This document shows, one piece after another, positions 29,663 to 37,791 of a DNA stretch of 64,000 nt (within the stretch, counting starts at the first letter, position 1; each line of letters begins with the position of its first letter). The stretch comes from Chlamydiia bacterium (GTDB lineage: Bacteria; Chlamydiota; Chlamydiia; Chlamydiales; Simkaniaceae): contig JAUIEV010000001.1 of NCBI GenBank assembly GCA_030429605.1, positions 248,001 to 312,000 of the forward strand, written 5' to 3'. The notes beneath the pieces were generated by a model. It saw nothing but the letters and a program-made list of their open reading frames with translations. It was not told the origin of the DNA and did not search any database. Both the position numbers and the translations under genes were made by a program.

Positions 29663-30382
29663 ATGAAACAGTTGTTTTCATATTCTTTCACCCCCCTCTT
29701 TAATACACCGTCTTTTGTACATGATATGATCGTGCCACATGAAACACTTCGCAACCCAACGATGCTTTATAGACCCCTTGAATGCGCGCTTTTTCGAGGA
29801 GAACCTGTAACGGTTGTAGGAAAAGAAGGACAATGCGCTGAAGTCAAGGCACCTACTTATGCAGAAGGTACTTTCTATACTGATATTCGACTCCTCTCAA
29901 ATGCCCCAGAGCAGCGCGTTCATCCCTCGAAAAAAGACGTCACTCATCGTCTTTTAGAATGTCTTGGTTTGCCGTACGTTTGGGGTGGGAATGATCCGTC
30001 CGGTATGAAAACCTTTTCACGACTGTATTCATTCAAAGAGCCGTATTTTCGAGGAGTTGATTGTTCAGGTTTATTGTATTATGCATTTCGTGGGCTGATT
30101 CCTCGAAATACGTCGCAGCTTCTCTCATTTGGGGAAACGATTGCTCTTCACGATATTCAACCACTTGATATTTGCGTTTGGAAAGGCCACGTCATTTGCT
30201 TTCTTTCAAGCGACACAATTATCGAATCACGAGAACACCACGGAGTCGTGAATACGCCAGCAAAGAAAAGGTTAGCTGAAATGAGAGAGAGTGGGCTTTT
30301 TGATACAGCGCCTTCAGAGGGTGGGGTCATCTTCAGGCGGATTTTTGAGACGTCTTTCGAACGCTTCTTCAAGACGCTTTAG
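29663..30382 (+). CDS. NlpC/P60 family cysteine peptidase
   Basis: This is a 239-residue protein. An SH3-like N-terminal region (residues ~35-80) is followed by an NlpC/P60 domain. LLECLGLPYVWGGNDPSG and GVDCSGLLYYAFRG hold the catalytic Cys134. His176 is in WKGHVICF, and a polar third residue (Glu188 or His192) follows. Such enzymes cut the D-Glu to diaminopimelate link of peptidoglycan peptides, and chlamydiae have one that remodels their minimal septal peptidoglycan. There is no clear signal peptide. The 3' end overlaps the converging YacP-like gene by 69 bases, both reading as real protein. Confidence 0.9.
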   Translation: MKQLFSYSFTPLFNTPSFVHDMIVPHETLRNPTMLYRPLECALFRGEPVTVVGKEGQCAEVKAPTYAEGTFYTDIRLLSNAPEQRVHPSKKDVTHRLLECLGLPYVWGGNDPSGMKTFSRLYSFKEPYFRGVDCSGLLYYAFRGLIPRNTSQLLSFGETIALHDIQPLDICVWKGHVICFLSSDTIIESREHHGVVNTPAKKRLAEMRESGLFDTAPSEGGVIFRRIFETSFERFFKTL

Positions 30383-30817
30383 ATTCGATGTAGAATCTGA
30401 AATGTTTTTTTCTTCAGTAGAAAAATTTTTTTTCTGTTTTCGTTTAATAAAAGAGACGAATTGTTCCACGCTCATTGTTCGTGCTCTTAAAGAAACACTC
30501 CGAGCGATGACGCCATTGTCAGAAGAAACGACAGTGACCGTTCCGGGGTGTTTTTGTATTTCAATAAGTTCGATTAAGTAGTCGTCTGCAGACATACCTC
30601 GTGGAGTATAAATGACCTCTATATCTCCAAGGTGCTTTTTGGTTGCAATATCAAGTATTGTTTCTGTGCCACTATCAAAAACAAGCGAAGCTTTCATTTT
30701 GATTTCTTTCAGTGAGGTAGAAAGCTCGTGAATAAAAGATTCCCTTGCATCCTCAAGGGGAAAGATATGCTCTTTGAGACGAAAGAAAAAGTTATAGCCA
30801 TCTACGAGGTAGCGCAC
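30314..30817 (-). CDS. YacP-like NYN-domain RNase
   Basis: This 167-residue protein of the NYN/PIN-like nuclease fold starts MRYLVDGYNFFFRL, the family start with the acidic Asp of VDGYN. SADDYLIELI and VTVVSSDNGVIARSV supply further conserved acidic residues. YacP (Rae1) of Bacillus cleaves mRNA on the ribosome; that role is not shown here. Its start overlaps the end of the upstream rdgB by 16 bases. Its last ~23 codons lie antisense to the NlpC/P60 gene. Confidence 0.85.
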   Translation of the reverse strand: MRYLVDGYNFFFRLKEHIFPLEDARESFIHELSTSLKEIKMKASLVFDSGTETILDIATKKHLGDIEVIYTPRGMSADDYLIELIEIQKHPGTVTVVSSDNGVIARSVSLRARTMSVEQFVSFIKRKQKKNFSTEEKNISDSTSNLKRLEEAFERRLKNPPEDDPTL

Positions 30818-31407
30818 AGCGTACTTTCAAGATACGTTTGAAGCTTATCAAGTGCTTTTCGCCTATGAGAGATTCTATTTTTTGTCTCTTCATCAAGTTC
30901 AGCAAATGTTTTATTATAGTCGTATTTTATAAAAAGAGGGTCATAGCCAAACCCATTTGAGCCTCTTGGGTCTGTTAAAAGACGACCTTCACAGTATCCG
31001 GTAACGACTTTTTGGGTTCCTTCAGGGCTTGCGACGGCAATGCTACATTGAAAATATCCAGTCCGTTCGTCTTCTCTTAAACTGCGAAGCTTCTCTATCA
31101 GTTTTTTTCTGTTGTCCTTATCTGAAGCCTCATCCGATGCATATCGGGCGCTTCGCACGCCTGGCTCCCCGCCAAGAGATGGAACAACAAGACCCGAGTC
31201 ATCAGCCAGAGCTAAGGCATCAAATGCCTGAGCTGCGTGCTCTGCTTTGAGCTTCGCATTCTCTTCAAAAGAGGCTCCCGTCTCATCTGGCTGAACATAG
31301 TTTGGATAGTCTCTCAATGAATAGATGTCTAGTTGAGGAAATTCCTTCAACATAGATTTCAATTCACGAACTTTATGGAGGTTTGTTGTTGCCAGTACGA
31401 GCTTCAT
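30802..31407 (-). CDS. rdgB: Non-canonical purine NTP pyrophosphatase (RdgB/HAM1)
   Basis: This house-cleaning enzyme hydrolyses dITP/XTP to the monophosphate (201 residues). MKLVLATTNLHKVRELKSML is the family N-terminus. ALADDSGLVVPSLGGEPGVR and GSNGFGYDPLFI carry the substrate and metal sites, and NRISHRRKALDKL closes the family core. Length is normal. It sits between greA and the YacP-like gene on the same strand, with one base separating it from greA. Confidence 0.96.
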   Translation of the reverse strand: MKLVLATTNLHKVRELKSMLKEFPQLDIYSLRDYPNYVQPDETGASFEENAKLKAEHAAQAFDALALADDSGLVVPSLGGEPGVRSARYASDEASDKDNRKKLIEKLRSLREDERTGYFQCSIAVASPEGTQKVVTGYCEGRLLTDPRGSNGFGYDPLFIKYDYNKTFAELDEETKNRISHRRKALDKLQTYLESTLCATS

Positions 31408-31408
31408 C

Positions 31409-33565
31409 TTAGCCTTCGAAATAGTTTCTTATCCCTTTAATGGTATAATCTTTACCTTGAATACTGACTTTTTCTCCAATAGTTTTTCCGACCATAGACT
31501 GTGCAAGCTTGGACTGGAAGGAAAGGACACCCTTTTCAGGATCTGCTTCCCATGGACCAAGAAGTGTATATGAAATTGAATCACCATTTGCATCACACTC
31601 TACGATTGCTCCAACTCCAACTTTATCCGTTGTTACGTCATTTGGAGAAAGCACCCGTGCTTTATTGAGTTGGTCTGAGAGCATTTTAAGCTCTCCCTGC
31701 AGGCGATCTCTTTTTTCAAGAGCATATTTATACTCTGAGTTCTCTCGAAGGTCACCGTGTGATCGCGCTTCTTCAATCTCTTTTGCGTTTTCAACCGTTT
31801 CAACTGTTGCAATTTCTTTGATACGAGCTTGGAGGCGTTCGTATCCATCTTGCGTAGTCCATAACGGCTCTTCCTGCTCCTCATCACGAACCTTTCTGCC
31901 CTTTTTAAGTGATGGATGCACCACTTCAGCAAGAGAGTGTAGGATTTTGATATCGTGGCTGGTCAGGCTTTGGCACTTTGTTGCAAGAAGGAGGAACTCC
32001 TGAACGGTTGGTTTTTCTGCGTGCTCGAAAATCTTTCGAACGATTGCAAACCGACCATTCGTGATAAATGCATGAATTTTCTTCACATGTTCTCTTGCAT
32101 TTGCAGACTGCTCAATTTGATTAAGGAGGATAAACATTGATTCAAAGAACCGCTCTTTCCCTCGATCATCAGCAAATGGGAGTGTTGCATTTTTTGCCAT
32201 AATTTTCTGAAAGTACCACATAAAAGCTTGTGGCTGTTTAGATGGGTGAGCGAGAAGCTCAACGAGCTTTTCAGAGATCTCTTCTTCTTTTCCAACATTG
32301 ATGAGCTCTTGAAGGATGAAGTCTCGAATAGGGTTTTGCTCAATAGTGATAAGTAGATCTAGAAAAATCTCTTCCCAATCATCTCGAACTTTACGAACGT
32401 CCTGAAGAACACGTTTTTTAAATGCAATAATAGAAATGTCTTGAATAACATCTTTGACTGAAACGAACCGTTTGATCAGCTCAGACACAGACGTCAACTC
32501 CTGTTCAGGAGAAAGGTCTTGGAGGAAGTAATGTATTTGTAGCTCTTGTGCGTCAGTCAGTTCATGGGATGAAAGCGCATCAGTCAGCTTCTCTTGGAGC
32601 GACATTCTAAAGGTATCATTTTTCAAAGTGTTCGGGAAGTCGCGAAGGAACGCGTATACCATTTGAATGAGCGTCGTTGGAGATGGTTTTTTCTCAAAGA
32701 ATTTTTGAAGTGTTTCTTCGTGGGATACCGCTTCATCTCTCAGCTTAAATGGATTTTTTAATCCACTTGGCACTTCAATCAAAGTGTCTTTTTTTATTTT
32801 AGCTCGTGTCGATTGCCACCACTTTGCCCATTCAGCTTCAGGAATAACTACTTCACAGAGCTCGTCTTTTAACTCTGCAGCTGTAAGTGGACCGAGATCC
32901 TTTAGAGCCATTCGAATGACTGCAACGGGGTCTTTTCGTGCGAATTTTTCTAGTTCATCAGGATTCCCAAAACGGCGGGCTAAAAAATGCTCTTTTGAAA
33001 TCGGCTTTAAAGTATTAAATGCATTTTGAAATGAGAGGTCTTTGATTCCAGGGACATAATCGAACTCAAGAGCTATCTGCTCTCTTAAAAAAGAAACTTC
33101 CATGATTTCACCAACACCCCAGCCACCGGTGTGGTATACGAATTGTCCGACACCAAAATGATTGAGAAGCTCGAAGTTTCTCACAGAACCTTGGAAATTT
33201 TGACGATCTCGAAGCCCGACAAGTCGAATTTTTTCATTAAAATGTTTTGAATTTTCGTGCAGATTTTTAAGGTAGCTGAAAGCCAAGCTTGCGAGTTCAG
33301 GTGTGTTTGTAGTCTGAATATCAATAATAAGCATGAAAATCTCATGCGCATTCGGATCATCTTGTAGCTTTTCCCAAAGGGCAAGCGCATTCTCAACATG
33401 TCGACCAAATGGAGTAGAGAGGTCTGAGTCTTTCACGAGTTCAAGCGTTTTTTTGAGCTCCTTTGGTTCAATTTCATCCCCCATGCAGTATTCCTCCCAG
33501 AGAGTAAGAAACTCTGCGTAATCATGGTTTTGGATGTGTTTTTGGAACTGCTTGAAGTAATCCAT
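31409..33565 (-). CDS. greA: Transcription factor GreA with long chlamydial-type N-terminal extension
   Basis: GreA rescues backtracked RNA polymerase by stimulating transcript cleavage. The last ~150 residues (from ~570) are a complete GreA: a coiled coil with the acidic tip GDLRENSEYKYALEKRD, then the FKBP-like domain ending VSIQGKDYTIKGIRNYF. The first ~560 residues are a helical extension not found in other phyla. Chlamydia has the same arrangement (CT636, ~715 residues, from memory), so this is an inherited fusion and not an assembly error. AGAGG precedes the ATG at 33565. Confidence 0.95.
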   Translation of the reverse strand: MDYFKQFQKHIQNHDYAEFLTLWEEYCMGDEIEPKELKKTLELVKDSDLSTPFGRHVENALALWEKLQDDPNAHEIFMLIIDIQTTNTPELASLAFSYLKNLHENSKHFNEKIRLVGLRDRQNFQGSVRNFELLNHFGVGQFVYHTGGWGVGEIMEVSFLREQIALEFDYVPGIKDLSFQNAFNTLKPISKEHFLARRFGNPDELEKFARKDPVAVIRMALKDLGPLTAAELKDELCEVVIPEAEWAKWWQSTRAKIKKDTLIEVPSGLKNPFKLRDEAVSHEETLQKFFEKKPSPTTLIQMVYAFLRDFPNTLKNDTFRMSLQEKLTDALSSHELTDAQELQIHYFLQDLSPEQELTSVSELIKRFVSVKDVIQDISIIAFKKRVLQDVRKVRDDWEEIFLDLLITIEQNPIRDFILQELINVGKEEEISEKLVELLAHPSKQPQAFMWYFQKIMAKNATLPFADDRGKERFFESMFILLNQIEQSANAREHVKKIHAFITNGRFAIVRKIFEHAEKPTVQEFLLLATKCQSLTSHDIKILHSLAEVVHPSLKKGRKVRDEEQEEPLWTTQDGYERLQARIKEIATVETVENAKEIEEARSHGDLRENSEYKYALEKRDRLQGELKMLSDQLNKARVLSPNDVTTDKVGVGAIVECDANGDSISYTLLGPWEADPEKGVLSFQSKLAQSMVGKTIGEKVSIQGKDYTIKGIRNYFEG

Positions 33566-33670
33566 GTTTCCTCTGCGTTGGCAATTGACTGTTCAAGATT
33601 TGGGGCAACTATTGAGATCCACAGTGTGGAATCTCTCAAGCAAAAAAGTATAACTTAGGGGGGCATTATC

Positions 33671-33703
33671 TGCAATACTGCAGAGATGAGATGGAGTATT
33701 GCA
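33671..33703. promoter_or_regulatory. Inverted repeat in the nqrA leader
   Basis: A perfect nine-base inverted repeat (TGCAATACT ... AGTATTGCA) with a 15-base spacer lies ~50 bases before the preferred nqrA start. It could be an operator or an mRNA hairpin. Chance occurrence is not excluded. Confidence 0.3.
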
Positions 33704-33751
33704 AAAAACTACCACCCCGAATACTCTTTTGAAAAAGGTCTCGGAGTTACT

Positions 33752-35110
33752 GTGCACATTACTATTTCGAAAGGGATTGACATCCCTCTTCTCGGTGTTC
33801 CTAAGGGAAAACTGCAAAAAGTCAAAGAACATTCTGAGCTTGCGCTTGACCTCTCACCATTTCGAAGGACTCAGTTCAAGCTTCTTGTGAAAGAGGGGGA
33901 TAGTGTCCTTATAGGACAACCTCTTGCATACGATAAGAAGTGTCCGGAGAAAATGTTTGTTTCACCTGCATCCGGGAAAATAAAAAGTATACACAGGGGA
34001 CTCAAGCGAAGACTCCTCAATATTGTTGTAGAGTGTATTGGAGAAAAAAAATTTTTAGAGCATCCGAGAATTACGCTCCAATCAGCTCAAAAAGAAGATC
34101 TTATTGCATACCTTCTACAAGCCGGAATTTTTCCTCATATTAGACAAAGACCGTGCGACATTCCAGCCGACCCATCGAAAACACCGAAATCCATATTTGT
34201 GAATGCAATCCGGTCTGCCCCATTTGCGCCGTCTAGCTATTTGGTTGTGCGAGGACATGAAACCGAGTTTCAACTCGGTCTCAACGTGCTTTCACGTCTC
34301 ACAGATGGTCCTGTCCACATGGTGTATCCTAAAGGAAGCAATCTACAGGCTTTTACCCATGCAGAAAATGTAAAAAAGCATACAGCCGAAGGGCCTCATC
34401 CAATTGGGAATGTGTCAATCCACGTTGAGCGCCTCTCTCCCATATTTCATGCCGATGAAGTTGTTTGGACAATTGATGCAGAAGACGTACTTCGCATTGG
34501 CCGCCTTCTACAAAGAGGGATTTACGATCCAAGGCGAGTCGTAGGAATTGGAGGAGAAAGTGTCCCTGAAGACAAGCGTTTGTTTCTTGAGTCAAAACTT
34601 GGCTGTTCTTTTTCAGACATCACACAAATTACCCCAAAATTAGATACAGAGCGGCTCATTACCGGAAATGTTTTGACTGGAGAAAAAGCAGAAGCTGGGG
34701 ACTACCTCTCTCTTTTTGAGACGTGTTTTTCTCTCATACCCGAGCGGTCAGAAAAAAGGGAAACGCTCCACTTTTTTCGCTTAGGCTCAAAAAAATATTC
34801 TGCATCGAAAACATATCTTTCCGGGTTTTTCAAAAATACTCGTTTCCCATTTTCCACTAATCTTCATGGTGAAGAAAGAGCCTTTGTCGACGGTACTATA
34901 TACGATAATGTCATGCCTTTGAACCTTTCTACTATGCATCTTGTCAAAGCAGTTTTGGCAGAAGATTTTGATGCAGCACAAGAGCTCGGTCTTTTAGAGG
35001 TTGCTCCTGAAGATTTTGCATTACCGACCTTTGTTTGTCCTTCAAAAATCGAAATGATAGAGATCATGCGGGAAGGATTGCATGATTTTTATGAACAACA
35101 CCTCATGTAA
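33752..35110 (+). CDS. nqrA: Na+-translocating NADH:quinone reductase subunit A
   Basis: NqrA is the quinone-site subunit of the sodium-pumping NADH dehydrogenase (452 residues from this start). It reads as chlamydial NqrA: HITISKGIDIPLLGVPKG, SPASGKIKSIHRGLKRRLL, RPCDIPADPSKTPKSIFV and KTYLSGFFKNTRFPFSTN. Family members begin right at the ISKG strand, so the GTG at 33752 with GGAG five bases upstream is preferred over the ATG at 33686, which adds 22 unrelated residues. The other nqr subunits are not in this window, as in Chlamydia, where nqrA stands apart. A terminator overlaps the stop. Confidence 0.94.
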   Translation: MHITISKGIDIPLLGVPKGKLQKVKEHSELALDLSPFRRTQFKLLVKEGDSVLIGQPLAYDKKCPEKMFVSPASGKIKSIHRGLKRRLLNIVVECIGEKKFLEHPRITLQSAQKEDLIAYLLQAGIFPHIRQRPCDIPADPSKTPKSIFVNAIRSAPFAPSSYLVVRGHETEFQLGLNVLSRLTDGPVHMVYPKGSNLQAFTHAENVKKHTAEGPHPIGNVSIHVERLSPIFHADEVVWTIDAEDVLRIGRLLQRGIYDPRRVVGIGGESVPEDKRLFLESKLGCSFSDITQITPKLDTERLITGNVLTGEKAEAGDYLSLFETCFSLIPERSEKRETLHFFRLGSKKYSASKTYLSGFFKNTRFPFSTNLHGEERAFVDGTIYDNVMPLNLSTMHLVKAVLAEDFDAAQELGLLEVAPEDFALPTFVCPSKIEMIEIMREGLHDFYEQHLM

Positions 35111-35131
35111 ACCGGCTTTACATATTTTTTT
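35105..35131 (+). terminator. Intrinsic terminator of nqrA
   Basis: A perfect seven-base stem (ATGTAAA / TTTACAT) with a CCGGC loop is followed by A and seven T. It includes the nqrA stop codon and overlaps the 3' end of the converging ligase gene. Confidence 0.75.
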
Positions 35132-36458
35132 GTTCTACTTTTGACACAATCAGTAGTTTGTGCATGTATCCAAGAACAATACCTGTATGAATCCAAATAT
35201 AGTTTCGGAAGAGCCCTTGGTTAAATTGAAGGACTATAAGTGTTATTGCCCATGAAAACAGAAGGGCTGCAGCAGTCGTTTTTTCATCGGTATAGTCGGG
35301 ACGTAAAAGAATGATCCGTCTAATTTCTTTTACAAGCATCCACAAAAATGTGCCTATTGCAAAGAGGCCAAACAGCCCAAGTGTTGCTAAAATCTCTGTG
35401 AAAGCGTTTGTTGGGTCGTATTTCTCAAGTTCTTGTAATGTCAATGATGAGATGTCAACTGCCGAATGATACAAAGAGTAGTAATATGGTCCAACACCCC
35501 CAATTCCTTTTCCAAAAATTGGAGATGAAAGAAAAACGCTCACAGCTCTTTTAATCCCATTCCATCTCTCAAAAAAAGAGTGATGAAGGAAGAAATCAGA
35601 CGTGAAAAATTTAAGAAAATACCCACGAAACACATGCTGAAAAGAGATGAAAAGAAAAAGGAGCAAAGAGAAAATCCCACTGACAACAGCAAGATATTTT
35701 CTGTAAAAGTAGGGCCCTACTCTTTCTCGCAAGATGAGCGTTTTATAGAGGAGGATCGCTGGAAAAAAAATAAAGTAGCTGATGAATGCTCCGGTTGATG
35801 TTGAAAGCAAAAAAAGAAGGTGAGAGCAGCACAAGATACAGAGACGTTTTGTGAAGACTGATCGCTCAGTAGAGAGCATAAAATGAGCCGAATAGTACAT
35901 CACAAATGGACACATATAGAGTGCAAAGTACGATGGTTCGTAAAAAAAGGAACTGGGTCGTGCGAATCGTCCAATATACTGAGTAACAAAAGGGTCAAAA
36001 TACCCTGCAAAAGAAAAAAGAAGTTGCAGAAGACCGTGCACTGCAACGGCCCAATATCCTAAGAAGTAGAGAGACAAAATAGTAGATGTACTGGAAAAGA
36101 GCATCAAAGAATATGCTGTAAAAAAGTACAGCGTAAATTCAATGCCATAGACAAAAAGATACATAAAAGACCGCTGCGGCAACGGACTTTGACTTGCTGA
36201 AATGGTGATCGAAACTGCAATCAAGAGTGACGGGATTAACAGTGAGGGTCTAAGGTAGATTCTCTGGATTGAAGCAAAAAGCCCAATAAAAACGAGTAGG
36301 GCAATACCGTTATTCAGCTTTCCTTTGAGAAAGCCTACTTGGAAAAAGAGCCTGTCTGCACCGGATGTAAAAAACAGCAGAAAGATTGCAAGTGCAGCGA
36401 CGCATTCACCGGCGGTTCTTTGAATAAAAATCGGCCTGTCAAGTAGTGCTCTATTCAT
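35118..36458 (-). CDS. O-antigen ligase / Wzy-like polytopic membrane protein
   Basis: This is a 446-residue inner-membrane protein with about eleven hydrophobic segments and a larger periplasmic loop near residues 270-350. ARPSSFFYEPSYFALYM and FGKGIGGVGPYYYSLYH, then PTNAFTEILATLGLFGLF, match the Wzy_C family, which joins or polymerises lipid-linked glycans on the periplasmic side. Ligase and polymerase cannot be told apart from sequence alone. The start overlaps the end of the upstream LhgO-like gene by eight bases. Chlamydia proper has truncated LOS without O-antigen, so this gene is notable. Confidence 0.85.
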   Translation of the reverse strand: MNRALLDRPIFIQRTAGECVAALAIFLLFFTSGADRLFFQVGFLKGKLNNGIALLVFIGLFASIQRIYLRPSLLIPSLLIAVSITISASQSPLPQRSFMYLFVYGIEFTLYFFTAYSLMLFSSTSTILSLYFLGYWAVAVHGLLQLLFSFAGYFDPFVTQYIGRFARPSSFFYEPSYFALYMCPFVMYYSAHFMLSTERSVFTKRLCILCCSHLLFLLSTSTGAFISYFIFFPAILLYKTLILRERVGPYFYRKYLAVVSGIFSLLLFLFISFQHVFRGYFLKFFTSDFFLHHSFFERWNGIKRAVSVFLSSPIFGKGIGGVGPYYYSLYHSAVDISSLTLQELEKYDPTNAFTEILATLGLFGLFAIGTFLWMLVKEIRRIILLRPDYTDEKTTAAALLFSWAITLIVLQFNQGLFRNYIWIHTGIVLGYMHKLLIVSKVEQKNM

Positions 36459-37644
36459 CGTTAAATAAGATGTTTGCTACGTGTTTTCCAATTGAGAAAC
36501 TTGCCGTTGCAGCCGGTGAAGGTGCATTCAAGATATGAAGTGCATTTTTCTCATGCACAAGAGCAAAGTCTTGGACGAGCGTTCCATCTTTTCCTACAAG
36601 TTGAGCTCGAACCCCGCTCCCTCCGGGCACAATATCATCCGCTGTGAGTGATGGCATAAGGGTTTGAACACTCTGCAAAAATGCTTTTTTCGAAAAACTA
36701 CGATACATCTCATATGCACCAACAGAAAAATACTTCTGCGCAATTTTCCAAAAGCCCGGAAAGGAGAGTGTTTCGAGGAGTTCTTGTGGTGCTATCTGCA
36801 TTTTTGAATACCCCTCTCGGGCGCCGGCTAACACAGCGTTTGGGCCGGCCTCCACTCCACCGTTCATCATTGGAGTGATATGTACACCTAAAAAAGGAAG
36901 AGATGGATCGGGCACAGGGTAAATAAGGCTTGATACTTTTTTTGCAGCTTCCTCTCTAAAAGTGTAATACTCTCCGCGAAAAGGAATAATCTTTTGCTCT
37001 CTTTTTTTTGATGAGACAGATTTGTAGATCGTATCAGAATAAAGCCCTGCTGCATTGACGAGTTTTTTCGCTGCAAGAACGTGATTTTTTGTTTCTATAA
37101 TCCATCGATTGTCCACGTGGTATAGAGCATGCACAGGGCTATTAAAAAATGTGTGAAGTTGAAGCGTATTGAGGAGTGTTTGAGCAACTTCTTTAAAGGA
37201 AACGATATAACAGTCGTCATTGCGAAGTGCTCCGAGCCCGTTTATATGCGGTTCTCTTTCTTTTAGTTCATCTGATGAGATTTTACATATGTGTGAAAGC
37301 CCATTCGCTTTCCCTCTTTCAAGCAGTGCATGAAGTCTTGGCAGCTCACTTTTTTTTGAGGCAACAATATATTTGCTCATTTGTTTTACCGGAACAGAGT
37401 GCTCTTGACAAAATGCAAGGAGCTCTTTTCTCCCTTGTATGCAGTGCGTTGCCTTCGAGGAGCCTGGTGGATAGTATATTCCGCTATGAATTACACCACT
37501 ATTTCTTCCAGTTTGATGTGTTGCCACACATTCTTCTTTCTCGATTAAGGCAATTGAACATTCTGGATGTTTGGTGGCCAAGGCTTTTGCTGTAGCAAGT
37601 CCAACAAGGCCTCCGCCTATAATAGCAACGTCAAATGTTTCCAT
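36451..37644 (-). CDS. lhgO: L-2-hydroxyglutarate oxidase-like FAD enzyme
   Basis: This is a 397-residue flavoprotein of the DAO family. The FAD-binding GGGLVGLATAKALATKHPE starts at residue ~10. HQTGRNSGVIHSGIYYPPGS is diagnostic of LhgO/YgaF, and GSGVRAQLVGKDG with SPAATASFSIGKHVA lies near the C-terminus. LhgO oxidises L-2-hydroxyglutarate to 2-oxoglutarate and feeds electrons to quinone. Two 2-oxoglutarate-type dioxygenases lie in the same island, but a metabolic link is only a guess. It is the first gene of a two-gene minus-strand unit with the ligase-like gene. Confidence 0.9.
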   Translation of the reverse strand: METFDVAIIGGGLVGLATAKALATKHPECSIALIEKEECVATHQTGRNSGVIHSGIYYPPGSSKATHCIQGRKELLAFCQEHSVPVKQMSKYIVASKKSELPRLHALLERGKANGLSHICKISSDELKEREPHINGLGALRNDDCYIVSFKEVAQTLLNTLQLHTFFNSPVHALYHVDNRWIIETKNHVLAAKKLVNAAGLYSDTIYKSVSSKKREQKIIPFRGEYYTFREEAAKKVSSLIYPVPDPSLPFLGVHITPMMNGGVEAGPNAVLAGAREGYSKMQIAPQELLETLSFPGFWKIAQKYFSVGAYEMYRSFSKKAFLQSVQTLMPSLTADDIVPGGSGVRAQLVGKDGTLVQDFALVHEKNALHILNAPSPAATASFSIGKHVANILFNDE

Positions 37645-37716
37645 GGTCTCGCGCTGTGTATCTGAGCAGCGTATTGTTTTCTCATACCTTAAATAAAATT
37701 GAAAGGAGATACTCTT

Positions 37717-37767
37717 ATGTTCAAAGAATCTATTTTTACTCTTGCAGAAAAGCGGGGTGCGCTGTAG
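37717..37767 (+). CDS. Possible 16-codon leader ORF
   Basis: An ATG at 37717 is preceded by AAAGGAGAT at good spacing, one of the best ribosome sites in the window. It opens a 16-residue frame (MFKESIFTLAEKRGAL). A GC-rich end and a run of eight T follow, before the epimerase gene starts 24 bases later. It could be a leader peptide with weak attenuation, or the relic of a gene start. No homology is known to me. Confidence 0.3.
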   Translation: MFKESIFTLAEKRGAL

Positions 37768-37791
37768 TTTTTTTTCGCTACGGAGGTATGT

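Noticed and set aside
31509-32003. 164-codon plus-strand frame
   Set aside because: It is antisense to the GreA coiled-coil/extension and is serine/arginine rich in the way typical of shadows of charged helical genes.
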